Assembly (NCBI GenBank): GCA_033065855.1
Contig: JAVXUO010002524.1
Location: 62,001-126,000 of the forward strand
Source of the DNA: Escallonia rubra
Lineage: Eukaryota; Streptophyta; Magnoliopsida; Escalloniales; Escalloniaceae
Reading direction: 5' to 3'
DNA: 64,000 bases
The notes under the pieces are model-generated. The model had not been told where the DNA came from, did not search any database, and saw only the letters and a program-made list of their open reading frames with translations. A program made the translations under genes and the position numbers. Positions 34,981-47,598 of the stretch are shown here, in pieces (positions within the stretch are counted from its first letter, which is position 1; each line of letters begins with the position of its first letter).

Positions 34981-36262
34981 TAGTCATAGCTGCACTTAAA
35001 ACTTTTTTGAAGAATCTCCTTTTGATATATAAAACACAATTGCTCAAGTATTTTTGCAATACGTTCAACAAAGATCAGTTATTTTGTTAATGCCGCAATT
35101 CTAGTTCCGTTCTTTCGTCATGGACGACATCAAAAGGTGGGGAATTTCTTTCATCCAAGTCCTGGACTATTCTACAATTTGGCTTCCCTGGCCGACTCAT
35201 GTGCAACACCATTTTACCATGCTCTGGCTTCAAGAACCTTGGATCCTTTTTAAAAGTTGAGCTTAGAAAAGTTCTCATTCTACTAAGATATATCTTGACT
35301 GGAGTGGTGATCAAGGCGCGGAGAATAAACATAGCATCATGAAGTAGATAAGATACGCTAGCAATTGTCAAAAAGAATTTTTGATAAATAAAAAGAAAAC
35401 CAAGACTGCGGCGCTGTTTTATGAACGAATGATAAACCAATTTTCTTTCCATTTAACTTCTGACATCCTCTCAGTTGTGCTATATGTTTATAAAAACGTT
35501 ATGTGATCAAGCAAGTTAATGGCTTACCATTGTGGAACCGAAGATTCGTCAATCAAAGCGACTAGCACTTTCAAAGATCAGTTAGCATAACTAATATGCT
35601 CTATCAACTTAGCGCATAGCTATCACTCAGGACATCTACCAGTCTCTTGCTCGCGTCATCTCCAAAAATCCGTCAAAACCTGCCTTTATTTTAAATATCG
35701 TGCACATACGTGATACTTGCTGAAGTTAGTACGTGAAGGTTTGAATAACCTTCCGTTTTGAAGCTTGTAGTGTTGCTAGATGATGAGTTGTAATTCACTA
35801 AAAACAATAAGAGTTACTTAGAGAAAATCGCGAAACAAAAGTTCTCCTAAAGCTTGATATTATTTTCAAAACCCGCTGATTCCCTCGGGCGTGCAAATCG
35901 AAACCTAATGTAACAGGATGGAGTGAGAATGAAGTTTCCATTATAGTATAGATGTAGATTTATACTAGGTTAATTGAAACATAAACTTAACACATTTACT
36001 TATCCTGCAAAGAATCTTTATACGTTTAGAGGATAGGGATATTATTGTCTATGAAGTGTTTTACAAAAATCTGCCCTTTCACCGGTAGTATAAACACAAA
36101 AATCAACTGTGATGGATTTGTAATACTAATTGTAGATGTAGAAGACTTATTTATATAATCCCCTGGCAGCTAGCTGCAATAAGCATATATTTGGATGTCA
36201 TTACACAAGTGTGATGCAACTGTTATTAGCTCACCATAATCCAGTTATTTTGACTATCTTTA
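34981..36262. other. Intergenic stretch, no recognised feature
   Basis: AT-rich sequence between the MULE-like element and the CYP98A gene. The longest open frame (minus, 35087-35452, about 121 codons) has no family I recognise and no supporting context. Confidence 0.4.
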
Positions 36263-36636
36263 GAGGGTGTTTGGATGAGGTAATTGAACTAGGAATTTTA
36301 CTTTTACAGAGGATTTGGAAACACATAAGACCAAATCCCTTATTTGGATTATGATGAGATGGATTTACTAAATTTTGAGAAGGATTTGAAAATGAAATTT
36401 GGTATGCTATAGGCTAGTTATTTGATAAATCTTTTTCACAAATGTAGGGATAAAATAACATTTTTTTATCTCCATAATTTTATCTACCTTCTTCCATTAA
36501 AAAGGAAACTCTCTCTCATTAATTTGTATCCATACACCATCAAATTGTCTGGGTTCAATTTGTAATCAACGAGATTTAAAATGAATGAATTTTGAAATAA
36601 AATATACTTTAAAATTCTTCATTCAAACACACACGT
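36263..36636. mobile_element. MITE candidate with GGGTGTTTGGATGA-type ends
   Basis: The left end GGGTGTTTGGATGAGG and the right end TTCATTCAAACACAC are imperfect inverses (about 12 of 15). The interior is AT-rich and non-coding. A clear target duplication was not found. A similar pair of ends (GAGCCTGTTTGAACTTGATT, and ATCAATCACAAACGAGC) brackets 36820-37230. Confidence 0.35.
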
Positions 36637-37391
36637 AAACGTGCTGGTGAACAAACTTTGACTTTCACTTACAAAACCGAGTAATGACCAATAATTTCTT
36701 TAATCTTTGAAGAAAGAAAAAAAACTTGGATTTAGAAGTGAGGATACTCATGAGCCCAAACGAGTCACCTTCAACAACATTTAGTGGTACATTGCGACAC
36801 TTACTATGTCTCTAAGAGCCTGTTTGAACTTGATTCTGAAATGGTCAAACCTTATTAAATCTAGATTAAATCATATTGTTAGACATTTGACAAAAATACA
36901 AAACTGATTAAATCAGCTTTCAAAAGTAAAAGAACTGATTAAATCATAAACCATGAAAACGAGGACGATATAGATTAATCACTTTTTCATAATCAGGTCT
37001 GACCAAGTAAAGTCCCAAAATACCCTTATTAATTACAAAGACCTTTAGCATGTTCTATTGAAAACGCTAAACTTCCCGGTCATCTTTGTCACATTGAAAC
37101 CAACTGAAGTGCACTTTATCCAGATACCGTTGATGGCTAAAAGCCGATTTTACTAAAATAACTTAAAACTGATTTTCAAAAATAATTAAGTTTAATTTTT
37201 AAAAATCAATCACAAACGAGCTTGCTCGGCCGTTAACGAGTAATGGCCATTAAAATAGCACAACGCCGTGTTCACTCTAGATTTTTTGTGCTTGGACGAG
37301 ACGAGAAGTCCAAGAAACTCATAATATGAAGGTCTTTTACAATTTTCCAACAAACTCGGTTACAATTTTCCAAAACCCATAAAGATGTCTT

Positions 37392-40300
37392 TTACATATC
37401 AACAGCCACCCGTTTGTAAAGATGAGTGGGCAACCTCGGAGTTGGGACGGCCTGTAGTGGCGTCCGCATGTAGGTGACCAGTCCCGGGTTTTCTGACATG
37501 TCAATCTCTTCCGGTTTGAGCCCATTTGGTGGAGCCCAGGAAAAATGGTGCAGCAGATGGCCCAACATGGATGTCACCAGGTTGATCCCTAACTGTGCCC
37601 CGGGGCACACTCTTCTCCCAGCACCAAACGGTAGTAAACGAAAATCGTGACCCTTCATGTCCACATCCACCTCGAGGAATCGCTCCGGTTGGAACTCCGT
37701 CGGGCTCTCCCAGACCGCTGCATCGCGGGCCACGGCCCATACGTTGACGTGCACGTTGGAGCCCTTGGGTATGTCGTAGCCGCCCACCTTGACATTGGAG
37801 TTGGCGCGGTGAGGGAGCATGAGTGGGGTTGGAGGGTGCAACCGCAGCGCCTCCTTTGCCACTGATTGGAGGTAGGGGAGGTTCGAGAAGTCGGATTCCG
37901 TTAGCACCCGTTGGTACCCGATCACACGGTCCAGCTCCTCTTGTGCCTTTTCTTGGACCCTCGGGTTCTTGATCAGCTCGGCCATGGCCCACTCAACCGA
38001 GATAGCGGTAGTGTCCATTCCCGCCGTGATCATGTCCTGTTCAGAATTAAATACCAAAGCTTAGCTCTACTAATTCATTAGACAAAACGTGCACTTTACT
38101 CTTAAATCACATTTTGATACCCAAAGTTTTGTAGTACTTAAAAGTAACAACTCTTGATGAGTTCTTAAACTTTAAAAAAATAAAGTTTCCTTCTAGGTAA
38201 CATATGATAATATAGGCCAAATGTGACCTTGATTTTGTTTTAGGTAGCAAATAGAAAAAAGAACCAATAAAGAGGGAAACGTACCCAAAGTAGGCCAATA
38301 ATGGTATCCTCACTAAGGTCATATTGATCTTGAAGGGTGAGCAATGCATCCACAAAATGTTGCTTGGCTCCGCCGCTCTTCTGACGAGCAAGGGTGTGCT
38401 CCTCCATGATGGCTCGGGTGAGACGGTCACGACGCGCCCCGTGCTTTGCAAATGCCTCTTCCTCGAGGGGGAACAACCACCGGAGCCACGGGATGTGCTC
38501 TGCCATGGCGAGAGATGCCCCGAGCTTCAATCCATTTGAAACGATCGCCTTGAACTCTTGGCCTTGCTCGTCCATCAAGCCCTCCGAGTTCACGAACCGC
38601 TTCCCGAAAGCGAGCCTGGTGATATTGTTGAATGCTACTGCTCCTAGATATTTCTTCACAAGCAAACTCTTTCCCGAGTTATCTGCATTGCATGGTCATT
38701 CTAAGTAAGATCACTCATGAAAGCATCAAGGTATTTACTGTATTCCTCTTGAAGCCCTTTACCGCGTCGCAGGCCCATGACAGAATCAGAGCACTGAGAA
38801 AGCTAATTAGATGGTTACAAGGTCCAAATGTGACTTGCAATTTGAACATAACTTTTTTATAACCCGAGCTTCACTTTTGTCATTAGGTCTCTTAAGTGTC
38901 GCTATAGACGCTTTTTAATGATACTAATGCAGCTCAAATACTAAAAAGAAAGCTCGATCAAATATAATTTATTACAAATTCCTCCGTCTTATGTAATTCT
39001 CTTTTTTTAAGGTACTTTTGTTTAAATTCAATTAATATTGGAGGATTCCCCCTTCTAATTCCACATAATACTCTGCTATGCGTGATATCAAAGTAAGATA
39101 GGCATAGCGGAGCCAAGATTCTTACATAAAGCAGGCAAAGGAAAATGTTGTGCAAATTTTTAAAACGTTAACGCGAGAAGAACATATTTTTGTGAGCCTT
39201 TAAACCCAATTTGTTTACAATTATTAACATGTTTCAATGGAAAAACCGTCCAAATCAAAGTAGCCGATTGCTCGCCTTGAGGCATATATGCTTGATGTAA
39301 CAGTTTAAGTGACCAAAGATCGTGACTACAAGTATTTTGTCGTTGTTATTAAAATATATATTATTTCTATTGCGCCTCTCCTCCCCATTTACCTTTGAAC
39401 CCTCTTTCAACAAGATTGGACCATTTAAGGTCAAACCATCGTATACCGTTGGGGGGCAGATTACCTGAAATGAATGGAGACACGCAAACAAGAAAAGCAA
39501 GACAAGTTGGAAGGGAGAAGTCCAAGCAAGGTGGGAAACCGGTGAAAAAAGGGGAACAAGTTGCTCTGGCTCAACATTAAAAGTACACGAGGGCTATATG
39601 GTAACTTCGTGATGACAAAAAGAAAAATTGTTTGAATCATTCCGCTTGCCATCTCAACTTTAATTTATTCTTTCAGGTACCCTTCTTGGTTGGTTAATTA
39701 ACCATTCATGAACCAACAGTACTGGACAAATGTCTGGCCAGCATATATTCTCTAGAGCCCATTTTTCTATTGCTCTTTCTAAAATGGAGCGCTTAGAAGA
39801 ATTAAGAACCTCTTTTAAATCACAAAAGGCTTCTTCGGGTCGTTTGAAAACTCTCTTGTTGTTATTCGGATTGTGGAAAGATTGTTATAGTCTCCTGTAT
39901 GGCGATAATTAATGATCGTTAAATACAAATATTTCTATGAACACTTTTAACAACAACTTTTAACAGCACTTTTTAGCGTCACTGAATAAAAATTATCAAA
40001 GACATTTAATGACCATTAAAGTTGTTACTATCTTTTTATAATATGGCTAGTAGCCTTAAGAAATAGTTAAAGTGTTGTTTTGACTGTACTTTTAGCAACA
40101 AATGTATGCACGGAAGATCCGAAGTCCATATCTAAAAGCTACACAAACAAGTAGTTGTAACGTTTCTGATATCATTTCCGTAAAGTTTTTATAATTTTGT
40201 CGAGTGTCAATGATTCGAGCGATTGAACTTGTAACCAACGTCGGTAGTTTCACCATAAATTACCATGTGGGTGCATTAAACGTGTAGTTTCTCCATAAAT

Positions 40301-42528
40301 TACCATGTGGGTGCATTAAACGTGTTTACTGTATTCCTCTTGAAGCCCTTTACCGCGTCGCAGGCCCATGACAGAATCAGAGCACTGAGAAAGCTAATTA
40401 GATGGTTACAAGGTCCAAATGTGACTTGCAATTTGAACATAACTTTTTTATAACCCGAGCTTCACTTTTGTCATTAGGTCTCTTAAGTGTCGCTATATAT
40501 GTTTTTAAATGATACTAATGCAGCTCAAATACTAAAAAGAAAGCTCGATCAAATATAATTTAGTACAAATTCCTCCGTCTTATGTAAATTCTCTTTTTTT
40601 TAAGGTACTTTTGTTTAAATTCAATTAATATTGGAGGATTCCCCCTTCTAATTCCACATAATACTCTGCTATGCGTGATATCAAAGTAAGATAGGCATAG
40701 CGGAGCCAAGATTCTTACATAAAGTGGGCAAAGGAAAATGTCGTGTAAATTTTTAAAACCTTAACGCGAGAAGAACCTATTTTTGTGAACCTTTAAACCC
40801 AATTTGTTTACAATTATTAACATGTTCCAATGAAAAAACCGTCCAAATCAAAGTAGCCGATTGCTCGCCTTGAGGCATGTATGCTTGATGTAACAGTTTA
40901 AGTGACCAAAGATCGTGACTACAAGTATTTTGTCGTTGTTATTAAAATATATATTATTTCTACGGTGCCTCTCCTCCCCATTTACCTTTGAACCCTTTTT
41001 CAACAAGATTGGACCATTTAAGGTCAAACCATCATGTACCGTTGGGGGGCAGATTACCTGAAATAAATGGAGACACGCAAACAAGAAAAGCAAGACAAGT
41101 TGGAAGGGAGAAGTCCAAGCAAGGTGGGAAACCGGTGAAAAAAGGGGCACAAGTTGCTCTGGCTCAACATTACAAGTACACGAGGGCTATATGGTAACTT
41201 CGTGATTACAAAAAGAAAAAATGTTTGAATCATTCCGCTTGACATCTCAACTTTAATTTATTCTTTCAGGTACCCTTCTTGGTTGGTTAATTAACCATTC
41301 ATGATCCAACAGTGGACAAATGTCTGGCCAGCATATATTCTCTAGAGCCCATTTTTCTATTGCTCTTTCTAAAACGGAGCGCTTAGAAGAATTAAGAACC
41401 TCTTTAAATCACAAAAGGCTTCTTTCGGTCATTAAGGTTTGAAAACTCTCTTGTTGTTATTCGGATTGTGGAAAGATTGTTATAGTCTCCTCTATGGCGA
41501 TAATTAATGATCGTTAACTACAAATATATATTTCTATTAACACTTTCAGTAATAACTCTTACTTTTTAGTGTCGCTAAATAAAAATCACCAAAGACATTT
41601 AATGACCATTAAAGTTGTTACTATCTTTTTATAATCGGGCTAGTAGCCTTAAGAAATAAGTAAAGTTTTGTTTTAACTGCACTTTTAGCAACAAATGTAT
41701 GTACGGAAGATCCGAAGTCCATATCTAAAAGCTACACAAACAAGTAGTCGTAATGTTTCTGATATCAATTCCGTAAAGTTTTTATAATGAGTGTCAATGA
41801 TACGAGCGATTGAACTTGTAACCAACATCCGTAGTTTCACCATAAATTACCATGTGGGTGCATTAAACGTGCAGTTTCACCATAAATTACCATGTGGGTG
41901 CATTAAACGTGTTTACAAAAGTCTACATAAACATCTCATGCAATAAGCAGAACATGCCAAAGTCCCAACATTGTATGTCCAAAAACAGAAACTAGGAAAT
42001 AGGAATATATATTTGTGTGATCAGATTACGAGACATACCAGGGCTGGTGCAGTCTTTGAAAACGGACTCCACCATGGCCGTGACCTCATCTTCTCTGATA
42101 GGCCTGAGAGCTTCGAGCCTCTTCGGAGAGAAGAGCTCGAGCGTGCAAACTTTTCTAACCTTAACGTAATGAGGTCCATAATCGGCCCATATCAGATCCT
42201 TCCCTTCTCTGCTAAACTTGGCTGCTGATCTGCTCCTGTGTCTGTCTGCCAACTGCTGGTCATTCTCTTTCAGCACTTCCTTGGCGAGCTCCGAGTTAGA
42301 GACGATGACGTTCAGCGTGGAGCCAAACCAGACTGATATGATCGGGCCGTAAGCCTGTGACCACTCGGAGAAGCACCGGAACCTCACCGGCTTTATGTCG
42401 TAGAGGTTCCCGACGATGGGCCACGGGCGCGGGCCTGGAGGGAGCTTGAATCTTAGCTTTTGGAAGAGGTGGTGAGCTAGCAAGATGGAGGCGAAGGTGA
42501 GGGTGAGGATGAGGAGAGGGAGAGCCAT
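37392..42528 (-). CDS. CYP98A: CYP98A p-coumaroyl shikimate/quinate 3'-hydroxylase (C3'H)
   Basis: Three minus-strand exons join in frame: 42528-42039, 38682-38285 and 38036-37392, giving about 510 residues, the usual CYP98A length. An ER membrane anchor ([20 protein letters not shown]) and the hinge PPGPRPWP (30-37) are followed by the I-helix oxygen-binding AGMDTT (301-306), the K-helix EALR (358-361), PERF (413-416) and the heme loop [10 protein letters not shown] with Cys440. The C-terminus [18 protein letters not shown] and LYKRVAVDM is the family signature. Family role: NADPH-dependent 3'-hydroxylation of p-coumaroyl shikimate or quinate on the ER, the step toward caffeoyl, guaiacyl and syringyl lignin and chlorogenic acid, with a P450 reductase partner. 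Intron 1 (3.36 kb) carries a tandem duplication. No disabling change was seen, so it is likely functional. Confidence 0.95.
38734..41911. repeat. 1.59-kb direct tandem duplication inside CYP98A intron 1
   Basis: The block beginning TTTACTGTATTCCTCTTGAA at 38734 begins again at 40325, a period of 1591 bp. The second copy runs to about 41911, where CATTAAACGTG is followed by TTTACA. The copies are very similar, with scattered substitutions and small indels. Neither contains exon sequence. A nested ~40-bp repeat (CCATAAATTACCATGTGGGTGC, given here only by its first bases CCATAAATTACC) occurs twice near the end of each copy. Confidence 0.92.
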
Positions 42529-42597
42529 GAAGGAGGAGAGGGGTGGTGTGGTTGGAGGGTGGTTTCTCATATAAAAGGAGTGAAATGGTTGGAGGGA

Positions 42598-43626
42598 GTT
42601 GGTGAAGGGTATTTTGGTCCGATTGAATAATTCAAGAATCAAATTAAAGTGGAGGAGAAAGTCAATTTACTTTAATTTGGTTAAGGCTTGTCATGCAACC
42701 TGTTGGTGAAATCATGATTCATCCATGCAGGGTGTCCATATATATATATACAAGTGTGTATAATTGATGAACATGAGGGTAATGCATATACCAAACTTTT
42801 TTGATGGGGTAGTAATCTACGTCGTAAGTGTATAAGAATCGAACAATAAGCCGAATATAATTTGAAAACTGATTCCATACATTAATTATGAAGGTTTTAT
42901 GTAATTAATATTTTTACTTATAAAGCTTAAGTTTGACTATTACAGTATATCATAGAAAACTTTATTCTTTTTAAACACAAAACTAACTTAACCGATGCAC
43001 AAAAATAGTAGACTTCAAAGAGCTCATATTCAACAATGTTTTTTGAATCTATAGAACTTTATGGTAAACAAATTAATAGAACAATCTTTTGAATGGAGCA
43101 CTTATACGAACATTGGCGTACGTCTTTTTTATAACCGTTTACATCATTCTTTCTTTCGTTAATGTCTTCTTCCTACCCAAAAAAAAATGAGAACTCAAAG
43201 TGGATCTCACATTACAATCTCCATATGCCATTTTCATTATTAACAAAAAAGAATTTTCTTCTTACTCTTTATTCTCAATGCAACGAGGCAATATTATTAT
43301 AAACTCGATGAGAAAAATCAAAAGCATGCATGTAACCTTTTCTTTTCACAACTATGACATGTCCATCTCAATCTCCTATCATCCTCACACTTTTCTCATA
43401 AATTAAAAAAAAAAAATTAGTCATTCTTATATCAATTAAGAAGAAATTTGGACGGTGAAGTCTGAGGTGGATTAGGAATCAGTAGGGGGGGGAGTCTCAA
43501 TTGTTTGAAGTGGGTGATGTTGGTGGGATTAGGGTCAACATGGAGAGAACAGGGGACCCAAACCAAGAGGTGGTAGAAGGTTGGTGGGGATGCTGGGACC
43601 CACTAAGAGTTGGTAAGAAGGTTGGT
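42598..43626 (-). promoter_or_regulatory. AC-type MYB elements upstream of CYP98A
   Basis: On the minus strand ACCAACC (AC-II core) occurs at 43579-43585 and 43620-43626, and related ACCAAC cores at 43609-43614, 42702-42707 and 42598-42603, all within 1.1 kb of the CYP98A ATG. AC elements are bound by R2R3-MYB lignin regulators in phenylpropanoid promoters. Function here is inferred from motif and position. Confidence 0.45.
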
Positions 43627-44546
43627 GAGATGGAGAAATGTCTCAAAACAAGGCCAAAAAATACCTCAAAAAAGGATAAGCTCGAGGGTATGTTGGAATT
43701 TTTTTTTTTTTTTATATAATGTAGAATTACATTTAAAAAACAAGGAATCAGTTACAAGAATAATAAACCCTCACAGGTAACTAAACCTAGAGAACATTTT
43801 TACTATCAAAAACCCTACAAAACTAATCTATAACGGCTTTACATCGACATTGCTAAATTATACTACAATACATAAATTAACATCAGAAGAACTCACGCTG
43901 ATAGATCCATATTACAACTTACAACAAAAACAATTATGCAAAAAGCATGGATTACTGACTTTTTCTATCTTTTTTTTTTAATCTTTCTCTTTCCCTTTCT
44001 TCCAATTATTACATGTATAAAGGAAATTAACTAAAAATTAAATGATCTTCGCAAAATCTCACCCAACACACCACAACTGCCCAACAAGAATTGGTGCCAA
44101 AGCAAACATCCTCAGCCACAAATAATCTGCTGATATGAGTTATATACCAAGCTACCATGTAGAAGCCATAGTACCCATAAATCAATAAGTCATTCAACTG
44201 GTTAGTGTCCATCCACCACGCCATTGTTTCCACTTTACTCCCTTCAAGTTAAGTTTTTGTCTAGAAAGTCAACACAATTGACAATAAGTTGGCACTAGTA
44301 TTAACCTCATGCATTGCACACGAGACCAATAACGACTAATTAAAAGTTCATACTTATATGTCGAATACCAATAACAAATAATGTTATTTTCACCTTTTTA
44401 TGAAGAAAAAAAATTTACCATTTTTAGTAATAATGTTAAGAACCCATGTATTGAGATTTTTACTAATAAAACTCACCTATAACAGTATAAAAAGTTATGT
44501 GATATAAGAAAAAATATGATATGAGAGATAATTATACGTATATACA

Positions 44547-44549
<3 letters not shown>
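42610..44549. other. CYP98A upstream intergenic region
   Basis: No coding signal beyond short chance frames. AT-rich, with a TA tract at 42738-42750, a G-rich purine segment at 43484-43690 and a T run at 43698-43714. The promoter of the minus-strand CYP98A gene must lie at the left end. Confidence 0.4.
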
Positions 44550-44591
<42 letters not shown>

Positions 44592-44634
44592 TTATATGAC
44601 TTATAATAATGTGAAAGGAAGGAGATTAATCTTG
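44550..44634 (+). mobile_element. (TA)n tract and left part of Micron-like repeat, copy 2
   Basis: A (TA)n tract (44550-44586) leads into ATATGACTTATAATAATGTG and GGAGATTAA, matching the start of copy 1 at 6158. The repeat is interrupted here by a LINE and resumes at about 46674. Confidence 0.6.
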
Positions 44635-46673
44635 TTTTTTTTTTTTGGTTAATAAGATAGTGACATAAAACGAAAATATTAGAGTTATTACAGACAAGAC
44701 TAAGATCCAAAGAGTCATGACAACCCCATGACTAACGAAAAAACACACAAGATTACCAGCAAACCATAATATTTACATTGCTCAAAACAAAAACAGGTAA
44801 GAAACCAAAGACATGGCAGACAAAGGAGTTTTACTTAACCCGTCATTGGTTCATGTATTTGAGCGTGGCACATGGACGATGAAAGAGTACGAGCTTCACT
44901 TAACAAACTAACAGCCACATTTTGTACAGCAAAAGAGTGGAAGTCTGCCAGAATATAGCAAAAGTCGGACATAATTGGTGCCATAATATCCAGGATGTCA
45001 GCCTTATCAGCGAGCTGCGAAAGAAGAAAAGTAGAATTTGTCAAAATAATTGCATGATGAAAACCTTTCTTTATAGCCCAGGTGGCTGTTAATAAGAGGC
45101 CCCGTCCATAAGCAGTGTAAATATCATAAGAGGGAAAGGAAAAAGTACTTGCACCACGTCTATGCATATTTGTGTCAAAATATACAATTCCAAGACCAGT
45201 TGTAAGAGAAGATGGGTTTTGAGAAACATGGATGGCTAAAGAAACATTTATAGGATTTAGGGATTGATAGGGTTTATTGGTGAGAGAAAAGGGGGATAAA
45301 TATGATTGTGGGGGGGGGGGGAGGTCTAGGTTGTGAGGGTAGGGTAATGGTATAGGATATAATGTTGGACACTGATTGTTTTATTTGTTGGATGATGGCT
45401 AAAGGGTTAAACGATACTTGTCGGAAGATGAGGTTGTTCCGGTGTGTCCAAAGGAACCATAAGGTAGTAAAAATATAAAGACGAGCGAGGATGAGCTTAT
45501 GTTTATGTAAGGGACTTTCCATACAAGTAAGAAGCCATTCAGTAAGGGAGCCATGGATTGTGTATGTTTTAATTCCAATGGACAGACCATACCAAATAGG
45601 TCTACTTAAACGATAGCGAAGGAAAAGATGGTCACTAGTCTCCGGGGCATCTCCACACATGGGACAAGAATCTGTCCTTATGATCGATAAACGAGATAGT
45701 CTGGTTTTGAGTGGAAGGCGATCCCAGAATATCTGCCATGTGAGAAATTTCATCTTTAGGGGAAGAGGCAGACTCCACAGATTTGTCCAATCCTTAGGGG
45801 TATATCGTAGTGAGAAAGAAGGATGAGGACTATTGCTTTGCATTTCAGAGAGTCGATTCTGATATAACATATGGTAGGCAGAGGAAACCGTGAAGTCCCC
45901 ATTTGTTGTGTGTCCCCATACTTGCAGATCCTCAAAAGCGTGAGCAGAAATGAAGATGGTTTCAATTTTCAGGCATATATCTTGGGGAAACAAGGCACCT
46001 AATAGTGATCTATTCCAATCCCCATTGGTTATGAGGTCACTAACTTTCAAAATTGATGAGTCCTGACAGCGTACTCGATTAAGTCTCGAAGATGGTATAC
46101 TAGGTATCCAATTATCTTGCCAGATGGAAAATTTTGAACCCGAACCTACTTGCCATCGGAGACCTTTGAGTAAAGCAGTGTGTCCTACTAAAATGCTACG
46201 CCAACCCCAAGAAAAATTTCCTTTTGTTGGAGAAGAGAAGAAATTTGCCCGGATGCAATATTTGCCCCAAAGTACACGCGTAACAAGATCCTGGGGTGCT
46301 CGGGCTAGACGCCAGCTAAATTTAGCTAGCAAAGCCTGGTTAAGTAGGCATGTGTCTTTAAAGTTGAGACCTCCAATGTGCTTTGCCCCACATAAAGCAA
46401 ACCAATTTATCCAGTGGATACCTTGATGTTTTTCATTTCCCGACCACCAAAAGTTGCTAAGGATCTGGGTAATTTCTTTACATACACCCTTAGGGAAAAA
46501 ACATACCTGCATGTGATAGATTAAGAGAAAGGAAAGTACACAGATAACCAACGTTGCTCTTCCGGCCTTATTTAGGAGACAAGATTTCCATCCTGCACAG
46601 CGTGTTCTTATTTTGTTTATGATGGTATGAAAATACTCTTTTCGGAGGGTGATGATATCAAGAGTAAAAACAT
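44635..46673 (-). mobile_element. 5'-truncated L1-type LINE inserted in Micron-like repeat copy 2
   Basis: A poly(A) tail (T run 44635-44646 on plus) marks the 3' end on the minus strand. 45274-46551 is a 425-codon open frame of the RT C-terminal part and zf-RVT region: IGGLNFKDTCLLNQALLAKF, then WQVGSGSKFSIWQDNWIP, WSLPLPLKMKFLTWQIFWDR and CPMCGDAPETSDHLFL. The last Cys of the finger is Arg (LRYRLSRPIW). 44835-45167 is a RNase H-like tail (GRGLLLTATWAI, AIILTNSTFLL). The endonuclease and RT catalytic core are missing, so it is 5'-truncated. No clear target duplication. Confidence 0.8.
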
Positions 46674-46898
46674 GTTAGAATTGTGGAAAATATTGAAAAG
46701 TTTCAAGATTTGAATAAAATATTGATTAGAATGAGATATAAATTTAAAATTTATGGTGAGAGAGATTTGTTTTTAAGTGGGACATGCTGATGTGGAAGAG
46801 AGAGAAAAGTAATATTTATATGATTGGTTGAATGTCAAATGGCATAAAGAGAGACATGCCAAGTAAGAAAGAGAATGTTACATTCTCTCAGCTTCGGC

Positions 46899-46956
<58 letters not shown>
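46674..46956 (+). mobile_element. Right part of Micron-like repeat copy 2 and its (AT)n tract
   Basis: Blocks in the same order as copy 1: AATTGTGGAAAATATTG, GGGACATGCTGATGTGGAAG, GATTGGTTGAATGTCAAATG, ending CATTCTCTCAGCTTCGGC. A (AT)n tract (46903-46956) follows, into which MULE-B is inserted. Confidence 0.6.
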
Positions 46957-46958
<2 letters not shown>

Positions 46959-47002
46959 GGGCCGATCCCCATCGACCGGTGAGAAAATAAAAATTTTCCC
47001 AC

Positions 47003-47186
47003 CCAATCGCAGGTAAGAGGAGCAATTGGAAGCAAGGACGAAAAAAAGGACGAAAAGGACGAAAAGGGACCAAAATGGCACGAGAAATTCACCAAAATAT
47101 CACGAGAAAATGGGCATTAATGCCCAATCGCAACTCTTTCATGCGATTGGCATTAATGCCCAATCGCAACTCCTACATGCGATTGG
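47003..47186. repeat. Left-TIR hairpin array of MULE-B (three units)
   Basis: Units at 47003-47029, 47124-47150 and 47160-47186 have the arm CCAATCGC, an 11-nt loop and the arm GCGATTGG. The first unit has one arm mismatch (GCAATTGG). The loop AGGTAAGAGGA of unit 1 is related to MULE-A loops. Confidence 0.93.
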
Positions 47187-47598
47187 CATTATTGCCGTGA
47201 CCCCCACCCTCCTTGCCCCCCACCCCGTGGCCCCCACTTTCCTTTTTCTTTCTCTCTTCTTTCCTTTTTTTTTCTTTCTTTCTTCTTTCCCTTTTTTTTT
47301 CTTTCTTTCTTCTTTCCTTTTTTCTTTATTGTCTTTTCACCCCATAGCCCATTTTTATGAGCATATTCAAAAAATTAGACTCGTTAATCTCAGGGTTTTC
47401 TAATGAAATGTATTTCGGCGAAAAACGAGACACGTTATTTTTTGAGTTTTCCTATGAAGGGCCTATTCGGGCACACTTTAGGGGCCAATTCATAACGTTC
47501 GAAAAATCTTGTAATTTTTTTTGTCACTTTTTTTTCGCTCATTACACATGAGGCACGCTAGTTAGCCCATTTCTATGAATTTCGGCGAAAAATGAGAC

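Noticed and set aside
35087..35452. 121-codon minus frame between the MULE-like element and CYP98A
   Set aside because: No family recognised, no splice or repeat context. Not strong enough to call a gene.
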